From NCBI RefSeq assembly GCF_900099685.1, contig NZ_FNDW01000008.1, forward strand, positions 62,001-126,000: a DNA stretch of 64,000 nucleotides. Reading direction: 5' to 3'. Within the stretch, counting starts at the first letter, position 1, and every line of letters begins with the position of its first letter. Shown one piece after another: positions 1 to 8,165 of the stretch. This DNA is from Chryseobacterium taeanense (GTDB lineage: Bacteria; Bacteroidota; Bacteroidia; Flavobacteriales; Weeksellaceae). A model generated the notes under the pieces. The model saw only the letters and a list, made by a program, of their open reading frames with translations, had not been told where the DNA came from and made no database searches. A program made the translations under genes and the position numbers.

Positions 1-245
1 AATCCGAAACCAAGATCAGAGAGTTCTTCAAAAAGCACAGCATTCTTATCGAAACCGGCAGCAAGTCCTACCGGATTTTTAAATTTTAATCCGAAAACTT
101 CTCTTTCCAGTCTTTTGTCGACAATCGGTTTCGGGAGAAAAAGTTTTGCTAAAAAAGAGAAATTTTTAAGCATCGAAAAAGTAAAATAATGTACTTCTTC
201 AGGATCGAATTTAAAAAGGATCGGGCGGATCAAACTTTTGTACAT
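1..245 (-). CDS. pyrD: Dihydroorotate dehydrogenase (quinone), N-terminal part, cut by the window edge
   Basis: The gene begins with ATG at 245 and runs off the left edge; about 81 residues are visible. They contain [12 protein letters not shown] (about residues 57-68), the flavin-binding start of the class 2 dihydroorotate dehydrogenase barrel, preceded by the N-terminal helical extension (about residues 1-50) that anchors class 2 enzymes to the membrane. The enzyme oxidises dihydroorotate to orotate in pyrimidine synthesis and passes electrons to quinone. A TACCTTTG -7 box lies 17 bp upstream. The class assignment rests on the extension and motif; the catalytic Ser is outside the window. 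Confidence 0.9.
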   Translation of the reverse strand, partial: MYKSLIRPILFKFDPEEVHYFTFSMLKNFSFLAKLFLPKPIVDKRLEREVFGLKFKNPVGLAAGFDKNAVLFEELSDLGFG

Positions 246-261
246 GCCTTTTTTTGGAATA

Positions 262-269
262 CAAAGGTA
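262..269 (-). promoter_or_regulatory. -7 box for pyrD
   Basis: TACCTTTG on the minus strand matches the Bacteroidota -7 consensus TAnnTTTG and ends 17 bp before the pyrD ATG. No clear TTTG -33 box is seen at 19 bp spacing. Confidence 0.5.
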
Positions 270-333
270 TTGATTTTAGTTGAAAATAATCTGTTTAAGA
301 TTCAATTAAAGCCTGAAATAATATGATAAATCC

Positions 334-1029
334 CTAAAAATAGGCTCTTAGATCAAAATTCAGAATATCTCCCACCCTCTTAAACTCATCGTCTATTTTA
401 GCATTTATAATTATTTTTTGGTTGGTGAGCGGATGTTCAAAAATCAATTGATGTGCGTGAAGTGTCATTTTATTGATTCCAAATGTTTGAAGCCAAAGTT
501 TATTCTGTTTATTGCAACCATGTTTACGGCAGCCTAAAATCGGATGTAAAATATGCTTAAAATGTTTTCTCAGCTGATGAAATCTCCCCGTTTCAGGGAT
601 CGCTTCCACCAAACAATATCTCGAGGTTTGATGTTTTAAGAAAGGTAAATCTATTTCCGATGTCTGCAAACGCTGATAATAGGTAATCGCATTCTGCTTA
701 ATTTCATTTTCATTAACGAGATCATAATCAATCTTTTCTTCTTCTTTCGCCCAGCCTCTGAGAATAGCGATGTACTTCTTTTCAACCTGGCGGGTAGCAA
801 ACTGCTCGCTCATAATTTTCAGGGTTTCTTTATCTAAAGTGAACAGCAATATCCCGGACGTTTTTCGGTCTAAGCGATGTACCGGATAAACTTTTCGCCC
901 GATCTGCTTTTTCAATTCCTGAATTGCATACGTATCGGCTTCTCCGGAATAGAAAGATTTATGAACCAATAATCCGCTGGGTTTATTAATGGCAATAAGA
1001 TGTTCGTCGCGATAAAGAATTTCTAGCAT
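334..1029 (-). CDS. RNA pseudouridine synthase, RluA/TruC family
   Basis: The 231-residue protein carries the RluA-family catalytic motif HRLDRKTSGILLF at about residues 51-63, with Asp54 as the expected catalytic aspartate. It starts directly with the catalytic domain and has no S4 domain, which fits TruC-like enzymes (tRNA position 65) better than RluB or RluC types. GRFHQLRKHFKHI near the C-terminal third matches the conserved RxHQLRxH block. It is likely soluble and modifies tRNA or rRNA; the exact uridine target cannot be told from the sequence. It is read divergently from the gene at 1172. Confidence 0.85.
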   Translation of the reverse strand: MLEILYRDEHLIAINKPSGLLVHKSFYSGEADTYAIQELKKQIGRKVYPVHRLDRKTSGILLFTLDKETLKIMSEQFATRQVEKKYIAILRGWAKEEEKIDYDLVNENEIKQNAITYYQRLQTSEIDLPFLKHQTSRYCLVEAIPETGRFHQLRKHFKHILHPILGCRKHGCNKQNKLWLQTFGINKMTLHAHQLIFEHPLTNQKIIINAKIDDEFKRVGDILNFDLRAYF

Positions 1030-1171
1030 GAGGCAAAAGTAAAAATTTTCAGATGACTTATCCCTGATTATCGTTATAATAAAAGCTTTAAAGATAAATG
1101 TTCATAAAAATTAACATCTGGAATTTTTTCATAAACACTATAATTTCTATTTTCGCAAAAAAATTTTATCC

Positions 1172-1684
1172 ATGAAAAAGTACGTACTGACTGTCGTTTT
1201 GAGTCTTTTACCTTTAATTTCATTTGCACAGAATTCAGATTCGCTAAAGCTTGGAAAAAGCAACAGAGAGTTTTTTATTAAAGGCGATCAGAAGTTCAAA
1301 TTTTCTGAATATAAAAAAGTGTTTACGAATCCGGAAGCACTGAGCTACATGAAGAAAGCCAATACCAACAGTACGGTATCTCAGATTTTCGGCGCAGTGG
1401 GTGGCGGATTGATCGGATTCGGACTTGTAAAAGAGGTAACCCGAAATAAAACAGTCTATTACAACGGTGTTGCCATCAAGGAAAAAGACAAAGGAGGATG
1501 GGCGCTGATCGGAGCTGGCTTGGGCGCTATCGGAATAGGAATTCCTTTTGCACTCAGCGCGCAGAAAAACCTGAAAAAAGCTGTAGACACTCAAAATCAG
1601 AATCCGGGAACTGATGAAACGAAAGCGACTTCTTACAGAATTGATATCAGTGGAAATAGCATTGGACTAACCTATAATTTTTAA
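1172..1684 (+). CDS. Exported protein with two glycine-rich hydrophobic segments, unknown function
   Basis: The 170-residue protein starts with a clear signal peptide (MKKYVLTVVLSLLPLISFAQ) ending at an A-Q cleavage-type site. Two glycine-rich hydrophobic stretches follow, at about residues 66-86 and 109-128, with GxxxG-like spacing typical of packed membrane helices or glycine-zipper proteins. The C-terminal 40 residues are polar and end in LTYNF, reminiscent of an outer membrane strand end. I do not recognise the family. A hairpin terminator follows at once, so it is probably monocistronic. Confidence 0.7.
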   Translation: MKKYVLTVVLSLLPLISFAQNSDSLKLGKSNREFFIKGDQKFKFSEYKKVFTNPEALSYMKKANTNSTVSQIFGAVGGGLIGFGLVKEVTRNKTVYYNGVAIKEKDKGGWALIGAGLGAIGIGIPFALSAQKNLKKAVDTQNQNPGTDETKATSYRIDISGNSIGLTYNF

Positions 1685-1694
1685 GAAAATATGT

Positions 1695-1720
1695 AAAAGC
1701 AGTTTTTTGACTGCTTTTTT
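1695..1720 (+). terminator. Rho-independent terminator
   Basis: Perfect 9-bp stem AAAAGCAGT/ACTGCTTTT with a 6-nt loop, ending in a T run, directly after the gene ending at 1684. Confidence 0.8.
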
Positions 1721-1753
1721 TGTTGAATTTCATGGAATTGGAATCCAAATTCC

Positions 1754-1761
1754 TATTTTTG
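1754..1761 (+). promoter_or_regulatory. -7 box for glyS
   Basis: TATTTTTG matches TAnnTTTG and lies 21 bp before the chosen glyS ATG at 1783. It overlaps the longer open frame that begins at 1720, which argues for the downstream start. Confidence 0.55.
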
Positions 1762-1782
1762 CACTTCAGACGTAAAAAAATT

Positions 1783-3324
1783 ATGGCAAAGCAAGAAGAT
1801 GTTTTCAAGAAAGTGATTTCTCACGCTAAAGAATATGGTTTTATTTTCCCTTCGAGTGAGATCTACGATGGTTTATCCGCTGTTTACGACTATGGACAGA
1901 ACGGTGCTGAACTCAAAAATAATATCAAACAATATTGGTGGAAAGCGATGGTACAGCTTAACGAAAATATTGTGGGTATCGATTCGGCGATCCTTATGCA
2001 TCCTACAACATGGAAGGCATCGGGCCACGTAGACGCTTTCAACGATCCATTGATTGACAATAAAGATTCTAAAAAGCGTTTCAGAGCAGATGTTCTGGTA
2101 GAAGATTACTGCGCTAAAATTGAAGATAAAGAAAATAAGGAGATCGAAAAAGCAGCGAAGAGATTCGGGGAGTCTTTTGATAAAGAACAGTTTGTTGCGA
2201 CGAATCCAAAAGTACTGGAATACAGAGCAAAAAGAGAAGTTATTCTTTCAAGACTGGCAAAATCTCTTGAAAATGAAGACCTTGCCGATGTAAAAGCGTT
2301 AATTGAAGAACTGGAAATTGCCGATCCAGATACCGGCTCCAAAAACTGGACGGAAGTACGACAGTTCAACCTGATGTTCGGAACCAAATTAGGCGCTTCC
2401 GCAGATTCTGCAATGGATCTTTATTTAAGACCGGAAACCGCACAGGGGATTTTTGTTAACTTTTTAAACGTACAGAAAACATCCCGTCACAGACTTCCTT
2501 TCGGGATTGCACAGATCGGAAAAGCTTTCAGAAACGAAATTGTGGCAAGACAGTTCATCTTCAGAATGCGTGAATTTGAGCAGATGGAAATGCAGTTTTT
2601 CGTAGCTCCGGGAACAGAGCTTGAATTCTACGAGCAATGGAAACAAAAACGTCTGAACTGGCATTTGGCCTTAGGATTAGGTGACGAAAACTACAGATTC
2701 CACGATCATGAGAAGTTGGCACACTACGCGAATGCTGCTGCTGATATTGAATTTAATTTCCCATTTGGGTTTAAAGAACTGGAAGGAATTCACTCAAGAA
2801 CAGATTTTGATTTAAAAGCACACGAAGAATTTTCAGGAAGAAAACTTCAGTTCTTCGATCCGGAAAGAAACGAAAACTATGTTCCTTATGTCGTTGAAAC
2901 GTCGGTTGGACTAGACCGGTTATTCCTTTCTATATTCTCTCATTGCCTTAAAGATGAAGTATTGGAAGACGGTTCGGAAAGAACAGTTTTATCTTTGCCG
3001 CCAGCTTTAGCGCCGATTAAAGCAGCCATTCTTCCTTTGATGAAGAAAGACGGTTTAGCAGAATACGCAGAAAAAATCTTCAACGATTTGAAATACGATT
3101 TCAACTTATTCTACGAAGAGAAAGACGCAATTGGAAAACGTTACAGAAGACAGGATGCGATTGGAACGCCTTATTGCATTACGATCGATCATGACTCTCT
3201 TACAGATCACACTGTAACGATCAGAGACAGAGATACGATGCAACAGGAAAGAGTTCCGGTTTCGGAATTAAGAAGAATTATCGACGAAAAAACAAGTTTC
3301 AGAAATTTACTTTCTAAAATATAA
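1783..3324 (+). CDS. glyS: Glycyl-tRNA synthetase, single-chain type
   Basis: This 513-residue class II synthetase charges tRNA-Gly with glycine. It is the homodimeric, eukaryote/archaea-like form used by Bacteroidota rather than the alpha2-beta2 form. Motif 2 is visible around QIGKAFRNEI, the substrate region around MREFEQMEMQFF, and motif 3 around SVGLDRLFLSI; the C-terminal anticodon-binding domain follows LPPALAPIKAAILPL. The open frame extends to 1720, but the start at 1783 (MAKQEDVF) is preferred because a -7 box lies in the extension and the family begins with this stretch. A terminator follows. Confidence 0.96.
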   Translation: MAKQEDVFKKVISHAKEYGFIFPSSEIYDGLSAVYDYGQNGAELKNNIKQYWWKAMVQLNENIVGIDSAILMHPTTWKASGHVDAFNDPLIDNKDSKKRFRADVLVEDYCAKIEDKENKEIEKAAKRFGESFDKEQFVATNPKVLEYRAKREVILSRLAKSLENEDLADVKALIEELEIADPDTGSKNWTEVRQFNLMFGTKLGASADSAMDLYLRPETAQGIFVNFLNVQKTSRHRLPFGIAQIGKAFRNEIVARQFIFRMREFEQMEMQFFVAPGTELEFYEQWKQKRLNWHLALGLGDENYRFHDHEKLAHYANAAADIEFNFPFGFKELEGIHSRTDFDLKAHEEFSGRKLQFFDPERNENYVPYVVETSVGLDRLFLSIFSHCLKDEVLEDGSERTVLSLPPALAPIKAAILPLMKKDGLAEYAEKIFNDLKYDFNLFYEEKDAIGKRYRRQDAIGTPYCITIDHDSLTDHTVTIRDRDTMQQERVPVSELRRIIDEKTSFRNLLSKI

Positions 3325-3327
3325 TCC

Positions 3328-3357
3328 AAAAGCCTTGAGAAATCAGGGCTTTTTTTT
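3328..3357 (+). terminator. Rho-independent terminator of glyS
   Basis: AAAAGCC and GGGCTTTT flank a short loop, followed by a T run, a few bases after the glyS stop. Confidence 0.75.
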
Positions 3358-3422
3358 GCAATAAATTGTCATTCTACTTCTTGTCTTCAAATTTATTTTA
3401 AATTTGTTTCAAGATCCACTAT

Positions 3423-4571
3423 ATGATAATCCTTATTTACTTTGCGATATTCGCTGTAATCGTTGCTGTGCTTTTTTATATTCTCGGTTACAGCTATATT
3501 TTCAACGGAATTTCAAAAACCTACCTGAAAGGGAAAATGAGTGCCCACATTGATGACGGAAAATTTTTCTCCCGCAATATCATCGCTGCCGGAAATCCTG
3601 TTCCCTGGGAAGAAGATCCTGAATACAATAAAACAGAATTACCTAAAAACATCGTTGAAGATTTAAAACATTCCAATACAGCTTCTTTTCTTGTTATCCG
3701 TAATGGAAAAATCCTTCACGAACAATATTGGAATGGCTATGATAAACTCTCAAAGACTAACTCTTTTTCCATGGCGAAAGCTGTTACGGTCATGCTGTTG
3801 GGAAAAGCTGTCGAAGAAGGAAAAATCAACAGTATTGATGATAAGTTTTCCGATTATTTTAATGAATTTAAAGGTAAAGAATTCACAGAAAATTTAACGC
3901 TGAAAAACCTGGCACAGATGGAATCCGGGCTTAACTGGGAGGAGAATTACAAGAATCCTTTTTTACCGAATGCCAAAGCCTATTACGGAAGTAGTCTCGT
4001 AAAAGCTACTTTTTCAAGAAGATTCAAACAAAACCCCGGAGAAAAATTTGAATACCAAAGTGGCTCTACGCAACTTTTAGGTTTTGCGGTAAGAAAAGCG
4101 GTCAACCAATCGCTTTCGAGTTATTTATCTGAAAAATTCTGGACTCCATTGGGAATGGAACAAAATGCAGAATGGAGCACCGACGAAAACGGGATGGAAA
4201 AAACATATTGCTGCATTCACTCTACTACACGTGATTTTGCAAAACTGGGACAATTATTCTTAGACAATGGAAAAGTGAATGGTGAGCAGGTTTTAAACCT
4301 TGATTTTATCAATCAAATGCGAACACCAACAGAAAAATCTGAAGAAATTTACGGAATGGGCTTTTGGATTAACAATGATAACCCGATAAAACATTATTAT
4401 TTTTTAGGTTTGCAGGGACAATACATCATCATGATTCCTGAACATAACATGGTCATTGTAAGAACCGGAAGCTACAACAATCTTCCTAAAAATGACAGAG
4501 GAAGGCCAGATCAAGTGAAATTTCTGGTAAATGAAACTGTAAAAGTTTTCAGTAACACTAATGAAATCTGA
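3423..4571 (+). CDS. Membrane-anchored serine hydrolase, class C beta-lactamase-like
   Basis: The 382-residue protein has one N-terminal membrane segment (about residues 2-27) followed by a penicillin-binding-protein-like domain. The active-site motif SxxK is S116-M-A-K119 and the Tyr motif is Y211-Q-S213; HSTTRDFAKLG is the usual downstream block. Such enzymes (pfam beta-lactamase, PF00144) include peptidases, esterases and EstB-like proteins, so the substrate is unknown. The domain should sit in the periplasm. Its last 14 bp overlap the convergent umuC end. Confidence 0.85.
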   Translation: MIILIYFAIFAVIVAVLFYILGYSYIFNGISKTYLKGKMSAHIDDGKFFSRNIIAAGNPVPWEEDPEYNKTELPKNIVEDLKHSNTASFLVIRNGKILHEQYWNGYDKLSKTNSFSMAKAVTVMLLGKAVEEGKINSIDDKFSDYFNEFKGKEFTENLTLKNLAQMESGLNWEENYKNPFLPNAKAYYGSSLVKATFSRRFKQNPGEKFEYQSGSTQLLGFAVRKAVNQSLSSYLSEKFWTPLGMEQNAEWSTDENGMEKTYCCIHSTTRDFAKLGQLFLDNGKVNGEQVLNLDFINQMRTPTEKSEEIYGMGFWINNDNPIKHYYFLGLQGQYIIMIPEHNMVIVRTGSYNNLPKNDRGRPDQVKFLVNETVKVFSNTNEI

Positions 4572-5829
4572 AATTAGCTTCCGTAAAGGTATTATTTTTA
4601 AGAAAAGCTTCATATTCCGGTGAAAGCTGTTTTCTTCCGTAGGTATTTTCTCCGCTCATACTCCCGAGGCGAACTTTATCTTTCCCGAATTTCTTGTTCA
4701 TTGCATCCATAGCCTTCATTACCGGCAGATGCTGGTTTTGTGTATCTTCTTCAAAAAGATTAATCAGCCTTTGATCTTCCGGAACAAAATCATTTACAAT
4801 CACTCCGGCTTTTTTATAGTGAAATCCTTCTCTGAAAACAGCTTCAAACAGTTCATTCACTACTCTTCCTATAAGAATTGAAGAATTGGTAGGATTCGGA
4901 AGAATCTTTGTCACTGCATTCTTATATTCCGGCAGATCTTTCCGGAAGCGGTTGGTCTGCACAAAAACCGTTACCATTTTGCAGCATGTATTCTGCTTTC
5001 TTAATCGCTCAGAACAGTACATCCCAAAGGTTTCCACCCTTTCGCGAACATCTTTTTTGTCGGTAAGCATTTCCATGAAACTTCTTGTTACCGCGATAGA
5101 TTTTTTCGGCGACGGAGCATCCAATTCCAGCTGGCGGATTCCTTTCAGCTCATTAATCATTCTCACTCCGTGAATTCCCATCACTTTACGAACCCACATT
5201 TCTGGTTTCTGCAACAGATCCCAGGCTTTATGAACGCCGTTATCATGCATTTTTATAGCAAGCCGGCGACCAATGCCCCAGACATCTCCTATATCCAGCC
5301 ATTTTAAAGCTTTTTCAATTTTATCGGGAGAATCGAGTATAAATACGCCATCAAAATTTTCAGGATATTTTTTTACAATCCTGTTGGCCACTTTACATAA
5401 TGTTTTTGTAGGTGCAATTCCGATGCTTACCGGAATATTGGCCTCCTCCCTTATTTTGTTTTTAATTTCAATGCAATACTCATGAATATTGATGTATTTA
5501 AAACCTGTAAAATCCAGAAACAGCTCATCAATACTGTACACTTCATGATCCAGCACGTATGATTTGGCAATTGAAATAACCTGCTGACTTTTAAAATTAT
5601 ACAATTCAAATTTTGCAGAAAAACTTCTTACATCATGTTCTTTAAAAAGTTCTTTGTACTTAAAAGCAGGTGCCGCCATAGGAATGCCGAGATCTTTTGC
5701 TTCTTTACTTCGGGACACAACACATCCGTCGTTGTTGGAAAGTACCACGACAGGCTTGCCTTCAAGTGTAGGATCCAAAGTCCTTTCACAGGAAACAAAG
5801 AAATTATTGCAATCTACTAAAGCATACAT
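4558..5829 (-). CDS. umuC: Y-family DNA polymerase, UmuC (Pol V catalytic subunit)
   Basis: The 423-residue protein starts with YALVDCNNFFVSCER, the Y-family palm motif with the first metal-binding Asp at residue 6. YSIDELFLDF carries the second catalytic acidic cluster. A helix-hairpin-helix region follows (DIGDVWGIGRRLA) and then the little-finger domain. Length matches UmuC. UmuC usually pairs with the self-cleaving UmuD; no umuD lies beside it here, so it is orphan in this window. It is read divergently from the M15 peptidase gene. A TAATTTTG -7 box at 5861-5868 on the minus strand is a likely promoter. Confidence 0.93.
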   Translation of the reverse strand: MYALVDCNNFFVSCERTLDPTLEGKPVVVLSNNDGCVVSRSKEAKDLGIPMAAPAFKYKELFKEHDVRSFSAKFELYNFKSQQVISIAKSYVLDHEVYSIDELFLDFTGFKYINIHEYCIEIKNKIREEANIPVSIGIAPTKTLCKVANRIVKKYPENFDGVFILDSPDKIEKALKWLDIGDVWGIGRRLAIKMHDNGVHKAWDLLQKPEMWVRKVMGIHGVRMINELKGIRQLELDAPSPKKSIAVTRSFMEMLTDKKDVRERVETFGMYCSERLRKQNTCCKMVTVFVQTNRFRKDLPEYKNAVTKILPNPTNSSILIGRVVNELFEAVFREGFHYKKAGVIVNDFVPEDQRLINLFEEDTQNQHLPVMKAMDAMNKKFGKDKVRLGSMSGENTYGRKQLSPEYEAFLKNNTFTEANFRFH

Positions 5830-5950
5830 GATGAAAAACGGAACGGTTCAATGCACAAAATTAGAATTTTTATCATACAATATTATGTTTAATAGCAATT
5901 TTAACATTAAATTTAAATATTTGATATACAATCGTTTAATTTATTTTAAT

Positions 5951-5985
5951 ACGTCAAGTTTTGTCGCTTTCTCATTATAATTTTG
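5951..5985 (+). promoter_or_regulatory. 17-bp regulatory element and -7 box, copy A (M15 peptidase)
   Basis: ACGTCAAGTTTTGTCGC at 5951-5967 is followed, 27 bp from its first base, by the -7 box TAATTTTG (5978-5985). The ATG of the peptidase gene lies 25 bp further on. The element covers the place where a -33 TTTG would be expected; CAAG is found there instead. The same arrangement recurs at 6541, 7807, 10270 and 37346. Confidence 0.8.
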
Positions 5986-6009
5986 TTTCCGGAACTCTAA
6001 AATACTGAT

Positions 6010-6510
6010 ATGGACAAAGTAACATTACAAAGAATTGAAAAGCTTCACCCTTTGGTAAGGGAAGAGGTAAAACAGATTATTAAAGACTGTGACAAAGCTT
6101 TAACCGGAAGAGCAAAAATAAGGATTACACAAGGTCTTAGAAGCTTTGAAGAGCAGGAAAAGCTGTATGCAATCGGAAGAATTACTTCCGGAAAAAAAGT
6201 AACCAATGCCAAAGCTGGGCAAAGCATCCACAATTACGGGCTGGCCGTTGATATATGCCTGATGATCGATGGAAAAACAGCCAGTTGGGATACCGTGAAA
6301 GACTGGGACAATGACAGAGTAGCAGACTGGTACGAATGTGTGAAAATTTTTGCAAAATATGGCTGGGACTGGGGCGGCAACTGGAAAACCTTTAAAGATC
6401 TTCCGCATTTCGAGAAAAAAGTCATCCTCACGGAAAAAAGTTCAATTAAAACAAGCTGGAGAACGCTTATTAAAATGAAAAGAGATAAAGATGATTATGT
6501 GATATTTTAA
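6010..6510 (+). CDS. M15-family peptidoglycan peptidase, endolysin-like
   Basis: The 166-residue protein is a single zinc peptidase domain of the M15 (VanY/Ply500) type. Predicted zinc ligands are H74 and D81 in SIHNYGLAVD and H133 in LPHFE. GLRSFEEQEKLY is the usual helix before the first His. There is no signal peptide or membrane segment, as in phage endolysins that cut the L-Ala-D-Glu or D-Ala bonds of murein. A basic tail follows the domain (residues 140-166). It is not preceded by phage genes. Its promoter carries regulatory element copy A, linking it to the patatin, DUF2589 and WYL genes. Confidence 0.85.
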   Translation: MDKVTLQRIEKLHPLVREEVKQIIKDCDKALTGRAKIRITQGLRSFEEQEKLYAIGRITSGKKVTNAKAGQSIHNYGLAVDICLMIDGKTASWDTVKDWDNDRVADWYECVKIFAKYGWDWGGNWKTFKDLPHFEKKVILTEKSSIKTSWRTLIKMKRDKDDYVIF

Positions 6511-6540
6511 TTCTCTTTTATTTGAAAAATTATTTTAAAC

Positions 6541-6575
6541 ACGTCAAGTTCTGTCGCTTTCCTGATCTACTTTTG
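6541..6575 (+). promoter_or_regulatory. 17-bp regulatory element and -7 box, copy B (patatin)
   Basis: ACGTCAAGTTCTGTCGC at 6541-6557, then TACTTTTG at 6568-6575, again 27 bp from first base to first base. It drives the patatin gene after a leader of about 115 nt. Confidence 0.8.
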
Positions 6576-6612
6576 CTTTAGAGAAACACCAAAACAATCT
6601 CTATATAAAATT

Positions 6613-6650
6613 AAAACCAATAGCCATTTCTTCCGGAATCTATTGGTTTT
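6613..6650 (+). promoter_or_regulatory. Leader hairpin upstream of the patatin gene
   Basis: A perfect 11-bp stem (AAAACCAATAG/CTATTGGTTTT) encloses a 16-nt loop holding TTCCGGAA. It lies in the 5' leader between promoter copy B and the ATG at 6697. It has only a short U stretch, so it may be an attenuator, an mRNA-stabilising stem or an early terminator. Confidence 0.5.
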
Positions 6651-6696
6651 AGTTGTCTAATATTGTCAGGAATTTCTCAAAAAAAGCAAAAATAAA

Positions 6697-7734
6697 ATGA
6701 AAAAGACAACCATTCTTTCTTTAGACGGGGGCGGAATCAGGGGAATTATTACCTGTATTATTCTGCGTTACATAGAAGAGCAGCTGCAGATTCATGATAA
6801 ACCAGGTGCCAAACTCGGCGATTATTTTGACTTTGTAGCCGGAAGCAGTACAGGAGGCCTGATTGCATCTATTATTCTATGTCCCGATGAACACCGGAAA
6901 GCAAAATATTCTATCCAGAAAGGGTTGGAATTGTATGCTGAAAAAGGTGGCGACATATTTCAGGTGTCTTTTTGGGAAAAGCTTCTCAATCCTTTTGGGC
7001 TGATTAACGAAAAGATATCTCAGGAAGCACTCGAAAAAAATCTTAATGCATTTTTTGGAAATTTAGAATTAAAAGAATTAATAAAACCATGTTTAATAAC
7101 AAGTTATGACATCGAGAACAGAAGAGCTAAGCTATTTAATTCATGGAAGGCAAGCCTGAGTACAGACAATTTTTATGTAAAAGATGTATGCAGGGCAACT
7201 TCAGCAGCACCCACTTATTTTTCGCCGGTTCAGATCAAATCGATGTACGGGCAGATTTTCAGCCTTATTGATGGCGGAATGTTTGCCAATAATCCTTCGC
7301 TCTGCGCCTATGCCGAAGCACGGAAAATTCCTTTTGCGGAAGTTCTGAAAAATCATCAAAAAACCAATTATCCTGTAGTGAACGATATGATTATTATTTC
7401 CATTGGAACAGGAATAGAAGCAAGATCTTACTCTTTCAAAAAACTCGAAAAAGCAGGAAAAATAAGTTGGGTAAATCCTATTATTGATATTTTAATGTCG
7501 GCCAACGCAGAAACAGTAGATTATCAGCTATGTCAGATGTTTCAGACATTGGGACAGCGGAATCAGAAGAACTATTATAGAATCAATCCTTCTCTAAAAA
7601 ATGCATCCCCTGCAATGGATAATGTAAAAAGATCAAATATCGAAAATCTGATACAGGCAGGTTTAAGTTGTATTGATGATCACAGAGAAGTGCTGAATCA
7701 GATCGTTCAAAAACTTATTAAAAATAAAATATAA
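6697..7734 (+). CDS. Patatin-like phospholipase
   Basis: The 345-residue protein has all patatin hallmarks: the oxyanion loop DGGGIRG (residues 10-16), the nucleophile elbow GSSTG with Ser51, and the catalytic Asp192 in DGGMFANNP. These Ser-Asp dyad enzymes release fatty acids from membrane phospholipids. No signal peptide is seen, so it should act inside the cell, like the CapV effectors of CBASS defence; no cyclase gene is adjacent. The promoter carries the same element as the neighbouring M15, DUF2589 and WYL genes, which suggests co-regulation. A role in lysis or defence is inference. Confidence 0.92.
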   Translation: MKKTTILSLDGGGIRGIITCIILRYIEEQLQIHDKPGAKLGDYFDFVAGSSTGGLIASIILCPDEHRKAKYSIQKGLELYAEKGGDIFQVSFWEKLLNPFGLINEKISQEALEKNLNAFFGNLELKELIKPCLITSYDIENRRAKLFNSWKASLSTDNFYVKDVCRATSAAPTYFSPVQIKSMYGQIFSLIDGGMFANNPSLCAYAEARKIPFAEVLKNHQKTNYPVVNDMIIISIGTGIEARSYSFKKLEKAGKISWVNPIIDILMSANAETVDYQLCQMFQTLGQRNQKNYYRINPSLKNASPAMDNVKRSNIENLIQAGLSCIDDHREVLNQIVQKLIKNKI

Positions 7735-7806
7735 GCTTCTTAACTTATAAAAGCAGAAAATAAGCTTAAAACCTTATATCAAAAATTTTAAAAAAATAAT
7801 TTTTAT

Positions 7807-7841
7807 GCGTCAAGTTTTGTCGTTACGGGCATATATCTTTG
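7807..7841 (+). promoter_or_regulatory. 17-bp regulatory element and -7 box, copy C (DUF2589 operon)
   Basis: GCGTCAAGTTTTGTCGT at 7807-7823 and TATCTTTG at 7834-7841 keep the 27-bp offset. The downstream sequence CTCAGAAAT also appears after the variant promoter near 25000. The first long gene starts only at 8166, giving a leader of more than 300 nt. Confidence 0.8.
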
Positions 7842-8165
7842 ACTCAGAAATTAAAAACAATAACCAAAAAGCCAAATAACATGAAAAATATTCTACAACA
7901 TTTAGAGAGTGTTTAAATTTATTTAAAAATTATTTTTTATCAGGCTGAATGAAAATCCTTGTAAAATCATAATCAGATATTTAAACAATCTCTTTGTTGT
8001 AGTTTAAAAATTTCAATAGCCGGAATTCTCCGGGCTAAAAACTTCAGACATATTTACTTTCAGTATTCAGCTTCAAAAGCTGGAAAGAATATGTATTACC
8101 CAATAATATCAGTTTGCTAGCACTGCTATATAATCAATTTATTAACCATTAAAACCATTAACATT
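7842..8165 (+). promoter_or_regulatory. Long structured leader with an 11-codon mini-ORF before the DUF2589 operon
   Basis: The 320-nt stretch holds a tiny open frame MKNILQHLESV (7881-7916), 40 nt after the promoter. Further on are two hairpins: AGCC-GGA paired with TCC-GGGCT near 8017-8036, and CAGCTT paired with AAGCTG near 8069-8083. No larger gene fits. Mini-ORF plus stems resembles an attenuation leader, but the small peptide shows no run of one amino acid. No function can be assigned. Confidence 0.4.
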
